Of a DNA stretch of 64,000 nt, positions 35,919-48,949 are shown piece after piece. Both the position numbers and the translations under genes were made by a program. A model generated the notes under the pieces. The model was given only the letters and a program-made list of their open reading frames with translations. It did no database searches and was not told where the DNA came from. Source of the DNA: Gelatoporia subvermispora B (taxonomy: Eukaryota; Basidiomycota; Agaricomycetes; Polyporales; Gelatoporiaceae); contig KB445796.1 of the NCBI GenBank assembly GCA_000320605.2, forward strand, positions 1,159,124 to 1,223,123, given 5' to 3'. Numbering within the stretch: position 1 is the first letter of the stretch; the number at the start of each line of letters is the position of its first letter.

Positions 35919-37633
35919 CTAGACATGCGTCTCCGTGCTGAGCTGAATTCTGTATTGCTCGAGTCATATGCCAGGACATCGGAGGATGTCCCGCCCGAAC
36001 ATGAGACGCTGCCTAATGATAGACGTTCAGATTCTTCGACTTGTCGGCATCGGAACCGCAATATCATTGACAGACCTGAGATACGCTAATCAGATCGGCT
36101 GGATCCGGTGGTTTATAAGTAAGCAGCTGTTACTTCAGTGACCGTAGCGAAAATATCTCGGGTAGCCTGCCCGAGGCAGCACGTTGGGCGAGAACTCCGC
36201 GTTAATAGCGCAGTGGTGTATCGGAGGGGAATATACCCATCACGGGGTCTATTGACGACCGAGGTGCCGCAAACGCTCCTCGAAGTTGTCAGCACGTTGT
36301 ATGAAGCACACAGAACGCGCGACTCGCGATCGCGATGCAGGGTCTACAGATCCACATCCCACCTTCCCCCACTGAGCACACGACAGTCCTCACTATGAGT
36401 CATTCGAGGAGGGTCGCGAGTGACGACCTGACAGTCGCAGGAATGATGCCTTGAGAACCCAGAGACATGCTTGTGGAAATGGATCGCACGTTTGCAGGCC
36501 TTCAGCCATTCCGGATTGCACTCGGCGTCGGAAGCCGATCGTGCGTCGGCCCTACGCCAATTGCTATATACCGGATGGCGGATAGCATAGAAGAGCCGTC
36601 CGCAGATATCACGAAGCATCTCGGCGCAGAAGAGAGAGGAGATAGAAGCGAAGATCGTCTCTGTTCCGAGTGGGCTTCGCAGCGCACGGTCGACGTCTCC
36701 GGTGGGCGAGCGCGGAAATGCTTGCCACGGCCGTCTAAGACTCTAAGGCACCGGGCTCGAATAGAGCCAAGTGGAGGATCGACCGCTGCCGCAGACTCCG
36801 CTGCCTTTCATACGATCTTCCCGATGCAGCCCGCTGGGTATTTGTAGGGGTTTCGAGGAGCGATTGGACACGGAACGCTCTGGGCGCCGCTTGCGTTGAG
36901 AATCAGACCATGCGCCAGATACTTCGCGTGAGGGTCGCAAGTTCCGGGGAGAGCTTGAACGAGAACTGACAGGTTTATATTGAATCGCAATTCGTAAAGC
37001 ATCGGCCGTAGTCATGCCAGAAGTCGAGTTGCCGGGAGGCGAAGGATGCTCGAAGGGTGCGGGCAACCGCCAATTGTCGCCAAACGCAGCCTTGGCACTG
37101 GCGGGCGGCGGGCGTGGGAATTTTGCCCCCATCTTATAGTTGGCGCCTCAAGTTTTTCCGTCCACCAAGGATCCCTCCTTCCAACCCCCCCTGCGTTGTC
37201 CTACAAGAACATTGTCTCCATCCTAGCTTTGGTCCAATCTATGGTATTCCCCTCGCTCCCTGGGTACGTTAGAACTTCATTTCAACCATACATCACGGTC
37301 TAGCGTGGCCGCGCATGATGCTGACTGCACTGCTATAGCACCACATACCACATCGTCAACATTTTCTTCGGGCTGCTTGCATTCACCCTGGTCGACACGG
37401 ACAGACCCCCTTAGGACCCCTACAAAACCAATAGCATCGCCTACTTCGCTCAGCCATCTTTTCTTCCATGGGATAATTGCAGTACCTCAGCCCTCGGATC
37501 CAGCTCGTCAGCTCTGGTCGTTCACAAAAGTCAACATATTATTCCCAAGCCTATAGACACAGAATACCCTGCATCCTCCACATACAGCTAAAATAAACTA
37601 CCAAGGATAGTCCGTGATAGCCTCCGCGACACG
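35919..37633. other. intergenic, no gene seen
   Basis: About 1.7 kb with short frames only. The last 300 bp before 37634 are C/T-rich on the plus strand, as expected for a fungal promoter. Confidence 0.45.
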
Positions 37634-39379
37634 ATGATGTACGCTCTTAAGGCCCCATCGTTCCTCCGTCCTTCTAGCCGCCCCACCTCCCCCATCCCTT
37701 CTACGACCTCAGATATTGTCATGGCCACTGAACGGGTCCCCCGCTCTCTCTCGAAGCTCTCCTTGTCTACCTTCAGGCGACCCTCGCCAGCCCCGGCCCC
37801 AGCCCAGACCCAGGGAGTAGCTCCCATCACGGTGACTCAGGATGGCTCGTACATCGAAGTCCTGAGTCTCAAGCTTAGCGAAGCGGTCTCCAAGGCGCTT
37901 GCTCCCTCCACGGGCCCCGCGCCACCGAATGAGGTTCTCAACGGGAGACGTCCTGTACCAGCTGGACGTGGGCGTGCGCTTGGTGCGCTCATCGCCAGGT
38001 AAGTGCGCCAACTGTCAAGCGGTGATAGCTGTCTGACACCGCGCGGCAGCGAGATCAAGGCCTCGCGCGAGAATCCGCACCTGCATCGTGCCATGATGCG
38101 CACACTGCACAGGCCGCTGTCTGTGCTGCTCACCAACCTCTCTGGCATGCTTGTCCCCTTGCTGTCGTCTTCAGCCTTCCTCACCCCCCCTGCCCCTACA
38201 CCCCAAGCACCCCAGCCTAATGCCACGCAGCTCCATGCTGTTGGCATTGCTACATTTGCAGGCGAACTGCTGGAGACCTTTGATGACCTCGGGCTTGGCG
38301 CCGAAACGGATATGCGTGGCGACGGGCTCAAGTCCATCAGAGAGGGGCTCGCGTCAATCGTGAAGAGGGTTATCGAACCACTCATGAACGGGATTAAAAA
38401 CGAGCTGATGCCTGCCATTCAGGCGCTCGAGCATCCGCCTGTGGCAGGCGGGAAGGTTCTTGCAGGCATCAAGCCTGTCAATCACCCGTCCGTTGCGAGC
38501 CTGCAGGCAGTAATACCAATCTACGCGCGCGCGCTGGTCCGATATACTACCTCGACCGCGGCAGAGAACACACTCGCATCCCTGCTCATCTTGTTGGTAT
38601 GGCGTGGTCTCGTGGCGCTCTCCCACCGTCCTGCACCCCCGCCTTCGCCGCCCGCATCACCGGCCCTTTCTGCGACCGGTCTCAAGAGCACGAGGGAGCT
38701 CAAACGCAGCCGCTCGGCTTCCGTAACCATTGCATCGGTCACCCCGCCGGCCACGCCCCCGCCGAGCAGGTTCACCCTGAAACTTCCGCCGTCGCGCCCG
38801 CCGTCTCCCCCTGGCGTCTCGGGCGCGCAGCGCAACACACTCGCCGCGGACGCGCGGGCGCTTTTCGACTTGCTCAATTTGCTTCCGCGGCCATCCGCGG
38901 ACAACCCGCGTACGAAGCTTGCGCGGGAGGCAGTCGACGAGGCATACGAGGCGCTCCGCGCGCTCGCGGCGCTGCTCGAGGCGCTGCAGGTGCACCCCCT
39001 CGTCGTGCGCGGCCGACACGGCAGCACGCACTCGCTCCTCGCGATGAGTGCGAGCCCCGCAGACCTGGCGGCCGACCTCGACGTCCTCACTGCGGATCTC
39101 CCGGCACTCGTCGCGCTGCCTGTGCTGCTCCGTGCGTTCGTGCCCACCCACGCGCCGGCAGACGGAGCAGAGCGCTCTGTCGCGGGCATGGTCGGCTTGC
39201 CAGAGGCTGACTACAGGAAGGGCTGCCTCGGCGGGTTCGGCCGCGCGGAGGAGTGCACGGCTGCGGTCGGCGCGCGCGTGCTGGATGTGCTGCGCGCGGA
39301 GAACTCCGGCGGCGCGGACGCTATTGTGCGCTGGCTTGAGCACCGCGTCGCGGAGGCGGAGGCAGATGCGGGACATTGA
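37634..39379 (+). CDS. 564-aa protein of unknown function, Pro/Ala-rich
   Basis: Two exons, 37634-37998 and 38050-39379, are joined over a 51-nt intron (GTAAGT...GCAG) and give 564 aa. The N-terminal third is Ser/Pro-rich and likely disordered. From about residue 120 a helical domain begins (ENPHLHRAMMRTLHRPLSVLLTN), then a Thr/Pro/Ala-rich linker, and another helical part (DARALFDLLNLLPRP, LAREAVDEAYEALRALAALL). A second low-complexity stretch (PPSPPASPALS, PPATPPPSRF) splits the two. The C-terminus ends DAIVRWLEHRVAEAEADAGH. High GC in exon 2 creates long antisense frames that are shadows. I do not recognise a family; fungal scaffold or adaptor proteins have this look. No signal peptide or certain membrane helix. 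The start could also be the next Met (position 2). Confidence 0.8.
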
Positions 39380-39897
39380 CTATATGATTGCAATCTGGAC
39401 TATGTTTCGGCAGCTGCACCTCTTGGAATCGGATATATCGTATGGGTCCGGCATCGTGATGATATAGAGAAACGGATACATCTTGGCCCACGTGGGTACA
39501 TACTGTCATGTTCTCAACATAACTTATTGCCCTTAATTTTGATTATGACTTGCACCCCAAATGATCTGCTTGCGTTCGATGCAAGGCTCGAAGGCCCGAA
39601 AGCCTGATGCTTGATGACACGGAGAGGTCGGCGCTTTGTTAGGTTGCCGGCACGCAGGTCAATGCAACTTCCGAACTGCGCCGCAGTATGTTCACGTTCA
39701 TTCAAGTGATCGTACCTCCGTGACGACTTCTTGGACAGGGCGACGGGCGTGGACATGTTCCTGGCGGGTAAGGCCCATGGACCAACCTTTACGACAGCAC
39801 AACACGTTCAAGAAGTGATACAAGCTAAGGATACAACAGTGGAGGACAATACGATCGTAGATACAGGGAATCCGCAGGCGGCGAACATGCAGACGGG
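39380..39897. other. intergenic, convergent 3' ends
   Basis: Lies between the convergent 3' ends of the 564-aa gene and the small membrane protein gene. Short frames only. Confidence 0.5.
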
Positions 39898-40497
39898 TCA
39901 CAGAATGTACCAGACGGGTTCATCAGAGCTAGGAGTGGGATTTCTGGGTCCGCCCTCGACGAACTGCACATGGTGCTCCGTCCTTTTGGCGGCCGTAACG
40001 ATCGGAGTTGGCGGCGTAACGCGGACCTCGACGCCCCCGTTGTCCGTCTCGACTTTGAACCTGTTCGGCCGGGAGGGCGTTATGATCACGTTGACGGTTG
40101 ATAGATTGGGCACGTCCGCTGGTACGTGCCGGGCGCCGCTCATTGACTGGCGTTGCCCCTTGTCAGTGGAGTAGCTCTCGTCGCTGGCCTCGAGGTCCGC
40201 GGTGTTGATGAAGGTCTTCGCGGGATTAGTGCACTTGTTGTGGGTGGCTTGGCGGGATCGACAGAAAATCACAGCAGTAGCCCCGAGCATACTGAACACA
40301 ATAAGGAAGAGAACTATGAGGCCAACCAGAATTCCTGCGAGCTCGTTAGTCGTTGTCCTCAGGTCTTCGCGGCATAGGGAAATGCTCATACCCGGGTTGA
40401 GTCCGAGCTTGTACAGGCTATCCATACCGAGGGATTTATTTTTGCTGAAAATGAACGTCGATGAAAAGAATGGCTTGCGGAGGGCTTTCAGGTGCAC
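39898..40497 (-). CDS. small single-pass membrane protein, unknown
   Basis: One exon encodes 199 aa from the ATG at 40497, or 175 aa from the ATG at 40425 (MDSLYKLGLNPG). A splice acceptor-like TTTCAG just before 40450 on this strand leaves open that further 5' exons exist. One strong membrane helix is visible (NELAGILVGLIVLFLIVFSM, continuing LGATAVIF), followed by a basic CRSRQ stop signal. The polar C-terminal tail is Thr/Pro-rich with a VEVRVTPPTP segment. It resembles the tails of basidiomycete single-pass proteins whose ectodomain lies upstream, but I see no convincing ectodomain exon. Unknown role. Confidence 0.55.
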   Translation of the reverse strand: MHLKALRKPFFSSTFIFSKNKSLGMDSLYKLGLNPGMSISLCREDLRTTTNELAGILVGLIVLFLIVFSMLGATAVIFCRSRQATHNKCTNPAKTFINTADLEASDESYSTDKGQRQSMSGARHVPADVPNLSTVNVIITPSRPNRFKVETDNGGVEVRVTPPTPIVTAAKRTEHHVQFVEGGPRNPTPSSDEPVWYIL

Positions 40498-41010
40498 ACG
40501 ACCAGGGATGTGTCCACTAGAGAAAGGATAGTCGAGGCCAACAACTCAGCCCAAGACCTGACCAAGAGGCTGCCCCACGTTACGATCGGGGCTGGTTGCG
40601 CCGTTGCGCAGCAGTGCGCACCGTGCGTACTGAGATTATCACGTGCTGCGACTTCCGATAGCTCGTGAAGCACCTTTACTAACATGCTTGAGAACGATCG
40701 TAAAATGGTGCGCCTATATGAGTTCTTTTTTTGGATTGATTCTGCGCTCGAGATTCACGATGACATGGATATGTTAGACACGTTGCAGGTAGATACTCTG
40801 AGGCTATATCGAGGTTGAGTGACATAAACAAGGGCCGAGCAGGTCGTCAAGCTACTAAGTAGTACAAAGCGAAAATCGTAAGCAGATCCTCCGAAAATTC
40901 CATCCGCCGTTCCGAGATGTAAAATATAGTTGTAAATACTGCGCACGGGACATCACCAACCAAACATCCCATCGTGCAGATCTCGGAGATAAATGATACA
41001 TGCAATCCGA
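40498..41010. other. intergenic; one 65-aa frame
   Basis: The minus-strand frame at 40488-40685 could be an upstream exon of the small membrane protein, but the splice needed would hit a stop. No other feature. Confidence 0.4.
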
Positions 41011-44000
41011 TCACCTTCTCGAGCAGGCCTGCATCACGAGCAAACTAACGTTGGAATTTGCCGCGACAAATGCCGCGGCGACATCTCCTAAGGTCTTCTG
41101 TACATCCGTCGTGAGGGACGTCCCGCGCTCAGTGCACAATTCGAGCAACTCATTATGCAATGCGTCATGCTGCATGCTGCGCGATCGGCCAGTGACGACC
41201 AATAGCCTCGAGTGCGACTGGCGTGAGCGAGCGATGGCATCCGTGACAGCCGACAAGACAGTGTGTAGGGGCCGGGTAGATTCTTGATCTTGGAGCGTCA
41301 GACGGGAAAATGCGCTGTTGCTGCCCACCGGCGGAGACATATATTCAGCCCACATCTGATCGTCTGCTTCCTCTGAAGCCGCCAAGGCCTGCGTGTCCTT
41401 GAAATCATAGACGGTATCATGAAGGTATGGCTGTTCGTGCATCAGCTACGCTGTCGGACAAGTTGGGATGATTGACTTACGTGGTGAACTGAGGCGAAGC
41501 CACTTTGTACATTCTGTGCTTTAACCTCATCGATTGTGTTCAGCGTGTTGACCGTGGTCAGTTCGTGTATGGAGCTCTTGTGGACCCGGATAATAGTTGC
41601 CGTGACAGACCGTCTCATGCACAATTGCGCGACAAATGCCAGAGCAAGCCGATCGTCGGGTCCGCCGAAGAACGGCATGAAAATGTGTTGGGTGCTCTGG
41701 TCGGTATACGGCGGGGGCGTAGTCTGATCGACGAAGAGCGCCACATCGGCAGGCGCATCCGCAAACACCTTGCGAATATATTGGGAATGAGCGATCACAG
41801 GGCTGCGTTGCAGCTGCGGGAAGAGTGCCTCTGTGGTGGACAGGGATGCGGTATCATCATCACTTGCAGCTGAGCAGCCGCTCCAGGGTACGATGACCAA
41901 CTGCGCGGATGCTTGCGACGCATGTTTAGCAACGGATGACGGGAACTCCTCGTGTCCGACGACGGAGAGCGCGCAAGACACGGGCAAGCGATTGAGGTAA
42001 CCGAAAGTCCGGAACACGTTGAGGACGTGATCACTCTGGACGAGTAAATCCGCCTGCTGTGATTTGAGCACTGCCGAAGTCCGATCGGTCAACTCGATGA
42101 GACGAAGCGCCGTAACAGAGGGATGATGGGGTCGTGTCCGGGAATCCGGGACTTTGGGTAATACAGGGGACGTCTCCACAGACGTCAGAGATGCGTTGTC
42201 CTTGTGTATCGAGGCGTCACTGAGCGACACGGAAGACGAGGCGCCGAGTGGATATTGAAACAGCTGCGTCAATGTCATGATTGACGGAAGCTGCTCTACC
42301 TTGTCGAGGACGACTAGGAATCTGTTCTTGACAGTCTGCTCCAGGGACATGCGTTGAGATGGGTCACCACTGGAAGTAGCTGGTGCTTGCTCCTTATCCA
42401 GAGCGGAATTGACGTGTTTGCGGTATTTCGCCGGGTAAAGTAGGATGGTGAGAGGAGTAGTCATGAACGTCAGGACGAGCGCGTGCAGCACAAACATGGA
42501 GAATGTGCGCGTGTCCAGGATACCAGCTGTCAGTCCGACATTGAGCACAATCAGCTCTACGAGACTGGTTGCATACGGTCAGCGTCACACTTCAGCAGGC
42601 ATCGTCGTGAGAGTGGCGCACCCTTTGCAACTCATCAGAGCACCAATGGCACCTGATTCCCTGTAATTGAAGCCCGAGATCTTGGCCACGATAGCGCATC
42701 CAACGAATTTGGAGAAGAATGCAATGACACAGATCAGGACCACATATGCCCATGTGATGCCATTATTGAGAAGGCCCAAGTTTGTGTTCAATCCGGTCGA
42801 TGCGAAGTACTGCAGGGGCCAAAACTCAGTGAGCTCAGAACAAACGCGGAACGTATGTCTCACTGACCAGAGGTATGAAGAGAATAGACACCAAATCCTC
42901 CAGCTTTTCCACGACGGAGATTGCAAAACCGTTGTCTTTGGGGATGATCAATCCAGCCAAGAAGCCACCCTGAGTTTCACATGAGTAGATGTCATCTGAC
43001 GTTTGGGAGACACGTCTCACAAAAATCGCATGGATACCAATGATGTCCGTGTAGAAGGCGGAAATGAAAACGAGTATGATGATGATTGTCATCAACATGC
43101 GCGTCGGCTGACCGGTCTCCAGGGCGCCTGTGCGACGTGCAAGCCACCGGAATGCCAACCGCACCGGAATTGTGAGGAAGAGAACATAACCGACGGCAGC
43201 CAGAAGAACCCAAAGGGCAGTTATGCCGTTTCCGGAGTTGACCAACGCAACGGTCAATGCAAGGAGGATCCATCCGACGACTGTTCCGGTGTGGATCAGT
43301 CAGCATATCTGATTGAACATGCCGAAGTTGCATACCATCATTCCCAACACCCGCCGCAAGGGTAACGGTGCCGACGGTCGTGTCCAAAAGCTTCAACTCC
43401 GTGAGGATACGGCAGAGTACCGGGAAAGCCGTGATGCCAATCGCAACAGCTACAAACAGTAAGAAGTAGCCGAAGTTGACATCGCCGTCGGTGAATACAT
43501 GGTAGATAGGGACACCCAAAGCTGCCCCAAGTCCCAGTGGAATGATGAGACCGACGGCAGAGATGGCCATAGCTGCCTTAGCATTGCGATTGATGATCCT
43601 GAAGTCCACCTCTAGACCGACGATAAACAGGAATAGGACTAAGCCAATGTTGGCAGTGAGCGTGAGAAGTGGTATTGACTGAGAGGGGAATACAGTGTTG
43701 GTGAAGTTGGGGATATGGCCCATGACCGAGGGACCAAGTAAGATACCGCCAATAACTTCCGCAATGACCCGTGGTTGCCGTATGCGCGACAGGAATAGCG
43801 ACAACACCTGGGTTATCCCAATGATAACAACTGCGCACGCTGATTCAATATCCGCAGCTGTTACAGATTCTGGGTGCACTCACCAACCTGGATGACCCAA
43901 AGACGAACTGGGTCGCCGGCATTGTAGGCACTCGGATTTTGGCCCGCAAAGATACCCGCCTACGTCGCTATCAGCGTAATGCTCAAGCTTGCGTCAGCCA

Positions 44001-44094
44001 CTCGGACGATATAACACACCTGGGCAGGGGCGTGTATTGCTGCCCGACGAAACACGGCCACGGCATCAGCAACCTGGTGGGTGAGATAGCCCAT
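41011..44094 (-). CDS. KHA1: K+/H+ antiporter (CPA2 family, Kha1-like)
   Basis: Eight exons join to 899 aa: 44020-44094, 43884-43959, 43336-43830, 43021-43280, 42868-42969, 42622-42809, 41481-42564 and 41011-41430. The first half is a Na+/H+ exchanger domain with about 12 membrane helices. Marks include GIFAGQNPSAYNAGDPVRLW, RQPRVIAEVIGGILLGPSVMG, NIGLVLFLFIVGLEVDF, ITAFPVLCRILTE and GVGNDVVGWILLA (ND site). Further on are GIHAIFGGFLAGLIIPK, YFASTGLNTNLG and GALMSCKGLVELIVLNVG. The long cytoplasmic C-terminus (from about residue 460) has a Ser-rich linker and a regulatory domain of CHX/Kha1 type. It should exchange K+ for H+ in an internal membrane (Golgi or endosome) and adjust pH and K+. 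A TATA-like site (CTTATATC on the minus strand) lies at 44161-44168. Intact. Confidence 0.93.
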
Positions 44095-47037
44095 GGCTGG
44101 AAGATGACCGGTATGCGTCAACTTGCTCGAGGGGGGGGATCTTTAATGAGAGGGCTGTGTGATATAAGAGAGCCGCTCCATCAAGTTGCTGCCGTACTCG
44201 CGAACCTTGTTGAAAGTCGGAAGGGGGCGTGATAAGCGCCCTAACACCCCTGCCCGGTTTAGCGCGCAAGGCTTCTTGGACGAGCACTACTAGTTCGATT
44301 CGTTCATTTCTTGCCTCACAGAGTAGGCCTTCAATAGCAACCACTGCCTCATGGCCAAGCTCGTGTTCTGCCACAGCACAGTCCGAGATTGAGTACAAAC
44401 CAGCTAGATTCAGTCGCCAAATACGGATCCCAGGCACGACACCGCAGTATCATGATTCATCACGGTATGGCATGCCTGAGAATTGCATATTGCCCTTTAA
44501 CCGAATCTGCCTGTCCAGAGCATCGCGGCAGAACGTGGGAGATAATTTTAGACACTCTCCAGACATGAGATGAACCATGAATGACAGACGTGTACAGTTA
44601 CGCTGAAACGCAGAGTAGTATAGCATAAGTAGTCCCAAAAAAGCAGCAGGGCATGCGCCATGTAATAGCCGCACGCACCTTCTCAATGAAGCCGATGAAT
44701 TGCTTCGAATTGCTCGACGAGTCGGGGCTACAGCCACAACATCCTATAATAGCTAGCACAAATTATATTACGCACACCAGTAATGAAGGTCCTCTTACTT
44801 ACCGCAGTGTATACACTCCTCGACCACGGTGTCAGACCAAATATGAGCCTTAGACGTGCGACAAATGCATGTGAAACCTTGATAGTTCATGTCCTATAAT
44901 AGTATCAGCGAACGTCATCAGCCGATGTCTAGGCGAGGTCACTCCGAGACATACCCTCGTTTGGATGCAACGCAGCCTTTATGCAGGTAGCACAGCTTCT
45001 CGCATGCTGGCTTTCCCGCGTAGCAATCAGACTGGTAATGGTTGTTGGGAGACTAAAGAGACGGCCGACTCATGTACTCACTTCGTGTCCGCATGGCTCT
45101 TCCGAAGTCAGTCGTGCAGCTGTCGACCAGTCGCAGCACGCTTGTGCTACAGCTCATAGATGTACCGAGAGCATAAATTCGGGATATCCTTATAATAACC
45201 ACGGCGAGTACGTCTTGCGCTTGCCTTCACAGGACTTGTTCACCATGTCGTGCATCTTCTTTGCGTAGTCATCGAGGATCTAATGAAGTTGTTGCTGGGA
45301 GTACGCGCTGATGAGCTCCACGTGGTAGCAAGCTCACAACCATATACACACACCTTATATGCTCGCTGAATTGCCTCCTGTAGGTCGGCAGAACCCCTGC
45401 TTGCCTTAAGTGAAGTGCAGCGTCAATATACTGTATCTCGCCTCTTGAGTAGTTCAGTCTAAATTCACAAGGATGTGCATTTCGAGCGCTCAGAAACCCT
45501 GTCAATAAGTGTCCCCTTGCAACATAAGCCTCCCAAATATTTATGTTCAAATAGTTCAGTGACTATTTTTACCCTCTTGTGCTCGTCGAGATGTGCATGA
45601 AGCTCAGATGAACGGCGTATAGTGCTGGCCCCTCGAACGTTTGAACGCTGCAGCGCCCAATTACAGCGCTTGTAGAATTCACGTGATGGAACCAAATAGT
45701 CCCCAACGGTGAGACGAGAAAGGCTTCAATTATGACCGTCCCATAACCCTTGTCAAGCAAGGCAATTTTCGAAACATTCTCAAGATTGTTTCGTCCTTGT
45801 CGCACGGATCATGAGCACGGTTGATGTCGACCGGTGGCTGCTGGTGGCGGTTGCAGACGCAAAAGTGCCGCCGGGCCGCGTGGGGGATACCCCTACATGC
45901 TCCGGCCCGAGTCCACCGCTTCCATATCCCCAGCTGTCTCTTGTTTGTCTTCTCGTTTCCCAGCACTGTCGTGTACTTTTGTCAGTTGGCAGCATTCCAT
46001 TCCAACTTCACTCGCTCACCTTGCATCGCATTGGGGAGCGTATTTACACACTCTCGCCCTCAGGCTCTTCTAAAGTCTCCTGGCAAATGGCACCGGTCTA
46101 ACGTTATATGGGAAACTCAAGCTCTCGGAGAATTTCCAGACTGCAGGGTAATTTGAGACGGCGCCTTGGCAGAGCCTCTTCTTGCCTTTCTGCGTCAGAG
46201 ATTGATTCCAATGTACTGACAGGCGATCAGTCTCATCATCATCAACCTGCGGTCCCGACTCGGACCTGTGGCCACGACAATCACTTGAAGGGCTCCTCAA
46301 GAGACAGGAAATTGATTAACCACACCAGTCCTGTAGTCCGGTACCTAAGGCTGTCTCGGTGCCACGAGAACACCCTTCTCACGTTGGGGCTTCTTCGGAA
46401 AACGACTTCAGCAGTCGTCCGACCTCCTGCATACCAAGACAGAAGTCTTGGGGCGCTCTAGTTGCAACACACGACATAATCGTAGCCGAAACACCTGGAA
46501 TGTTGTCTCCAGTGCCATTTGTGTGTCATGTCGAGGCGCGTCGAGACGGGGACAGCACCAAACGCTGGCTATTCCCACTGTCTCTCACATTGGCGCTGCT
46601 TCGTTTCGGGGCTGCTGAGTCCTCTGCGCCTTCTCTCACACTGGGGTGCATTCTTCAGATCCCGCATGTGTATGTTTCTTGCCGTTGTTTCCATGGAAGT
46701 GACCCCGAACATTGAAAGCCGTGCTTCAATTCCCAAACCCGCGCCCGGTGACCGGTCGGGTTTGCCACAAGTGTCTGACTTTGTGCGCGCGCTATTTCCC
46801 ATCAGCGGGAGGAGAGGCTGCGAGTAAAAGCTGCCATATGAGCGTGCGGCGTTCCATTCAGTCAGATACGGCCCCTGCCATCAGTTATTAGGCTGTCAGA
46901 CGCATGCTGTCATTCAAGAACCGCCCTCCGCTCCTTCGATCGCTTTACCTCCCCCTTCCGCTCGCGAGGGCCGCCTCGCATCCCCCTCTTTATTGCGCCT
47001 TGGCAGCTCAGATGCGGGAGGAGCCCCTAGTCAAGTC
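44095..47037. other. intergenic, no gene seen
   Basis: Nearly 3 kb between divergent genes. The motif TCCTATAATAG occurs twice, at about 44741 and 44891. CTCAC-TTGG-type motifs recur at about 46013, 46378, 46584 and 46632, which I consider chance or old decay. The final 130 bp are C-rich, consistent with the promoter of the gene at 47038. No coding call. Confidence 0.4.
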
Positions 47038-48949
47038 ATGAGTGCCAATATCCCACCGGGCGAGTCGCTTACGACGACTGCGGACCATCTGTATGCAAAT
47101 GTCTTCGGACAATTTGTTCATCGTTGCTGATTGCCACCAGCCTTGCGGCCAAGCTGTACTCTTTGGCCTCATGCGGTGAGTAACTTTTGTAGTTTGCATA
47201 ACAGCTACCTTCTCATCGATACCTCAGTGATGCTATTCTATGACATTGCGCTGACATTCGGAGATGAGGTTGAGAAAATCTGGAAACAGCGATTCACGGG
47301 GGCGACGGTCTTATGGTTTATGGTGTGTCCCGTCGCCACAAGGCAATCATAATCTAACCGAACTCCATAGAATCGTTATCTGTCACCATTAGGCTATATC
47401 GTTATCATCGTCTGTGCGTAGCTGTTCTTTGCCGCTGTGTTCAGGCATCCCTGAACTTCGTTTGACTAGCGTTCAACGATCCTAATTGGGGCAAGTCCGC
47501 TTGCAATCATTACGTCCTCTATCCAGAGGCCCTGAAAATCGTCACTGCGTCGGCCGTGGGCAGTACGTTGCTCCAAATAGCGTGATAGTGAATGTGCAAA
47601 GCTCATCGTAGTCCTCTTGCAGCTATCTTCATCCTTCGACTATACTCTATTTATTCCCGCAGTAACAAGATATTGGTGTGCTTTACCCTGCTGCTGCTCG
47701 CGGAGTTGGGGACAAAGATCGTAAGCTGATCCAATCAATGAAACCTGATTTCAACGTCGCTGAATACATTTGTGTTGCAGTGGGCATTCACGGACGGTAC
47801 TGCACTTCAGCTACCACCAGGTAGGCGGGTTTGGGGTATCGACAGAATAGTGGACTCAAATCGTACTCGCAGAACTGGTAGGATGTATCCTGACCGGCAA
47901 ATCCGCGCCGTGCGTTGTTTTCAATTCGGTCTTTGACCGCAGCTAAGGCGACTTTTCAGCGGCAAACGAATTGTCTATACATGGGTCGCGGAACTTGTGT
48001 TCGGTACGACGATCATCACGACTCTAGTAATTTTGGAAGTACCTGACAGATTACCTCAAGACTCCATAGTTTTCTTCGCGACACTATACCGAACACTGTC
48101 TTTATATCGCTCTACACATATAAGCGAAGCACAATCGTTGATTGGCTTGATCATGCGAGATGGTATGCTTTCAGCCCCTCTGCCACCACGTCTCACGCTC
48201 ATATCGACCTTCCAGGCATCATGTACTTCGCAGTCATTTTTATGTCTAATTTGATAACGGTTCTTATCTTCCTCGTGAGTCTCACAGATCCATCCATTCT
48301 TACACAATCATGCTCATGTAACCTCAGCTTGCACCTGTGAGTACATGCGCCTAGATTCGGGACAATGTAACCTTATTCGTTTCAGGACGATCTCAAAGTC
48401 ATTAATGCCAGCTTCAGCACCTTGTAAGTGCAGCCGAACAAGTGCTCGATATGGCCCTAATTGCGGTACACCAGGATCACGAGCCTTATGGTTTCCCGCC
48501 TGATGCTCAATCTCCGCGGTGAGGTTATGCGGCGCAAGCCCTCCGTCATCCGTTATCGACCCTCAGAGACGACGACGTCCATGCGACACATACCTGTGTA
48601 CCATAGCGACGCCTCGTCTCCCTCATCGAAGCCGTACGACTTCACGTCCAGCGTCATCGGTAACCTAGGCGAACCCATGGCGCTTTGGACAGACAGTGAC
48701 GATGAAGAAGACTTTGGCCACGCGTTCTCCCACGCGAGCTATGCCACCGCCGACGATGGCGCCGAGTCGATGGAGATGCGGACGCCCTCCCGCCTCGGCG
48801 TGATGGTTGAGGTCACCGAGGAGGTTGTGGTCGACCACCCGCCCCTGCCGTCTCCTTCAAGATCACGCGTCGATGGACGAAGGTCATGGATGCCGCCGGC
48901 GGCATGGCGAGTGAGTCGAGATTGGGGCGAACGCCCCTCGACATCCTGA
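47038..48949 (+). CDS. DUF6533-type seven-TM protein
   Basis: Thirteen exons total 1278 nt and give 425 aa: 47038-47090, 47141-47175, 47228-47322, 47371-47413, 47470-47562, 47623-47720, 47781-47820, 47873-47909, 47960-48162, 48216-48274, 48328-48336, 48386-48423 and 48475-48949. The DUF6533 opening is clear (FYDIALTFGDEVEKIW, then TGATVLWFMNRYL). It is followed by SNKILVCFTLLLLAEL, GCILTGKS and TWVAELVFGTTIITTLVIL. The end has IMYFAVIFMSNLITVLIF, LKVINASFSTLITSLMVSRLMLNLR and a 140-aa acidic, Ser-rich cytoplasmic tail. This large Agaricomycete family is GPCR-like in layout, with no known ligand. Exon 11 is only 9 nt (LAP). Exon 9 may hide another small intron near 48037-48110, since the loop there is longer than usual. 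Confidence 0.88.

Noticed and set aside
38521..39376. Long minus-strand frames of 222 and 239 aa
   Set aside because: They are GC-driven antisense shadows of exon 2 of the 564-aa gene and show only Arg/Ala/Ser-rich composition.
46013..46660. Tandem repeat based on CTCAC-TTGGGG motifs
   Set aside because: The motifs are short, unevenly spaced and diverged; they fit chance.
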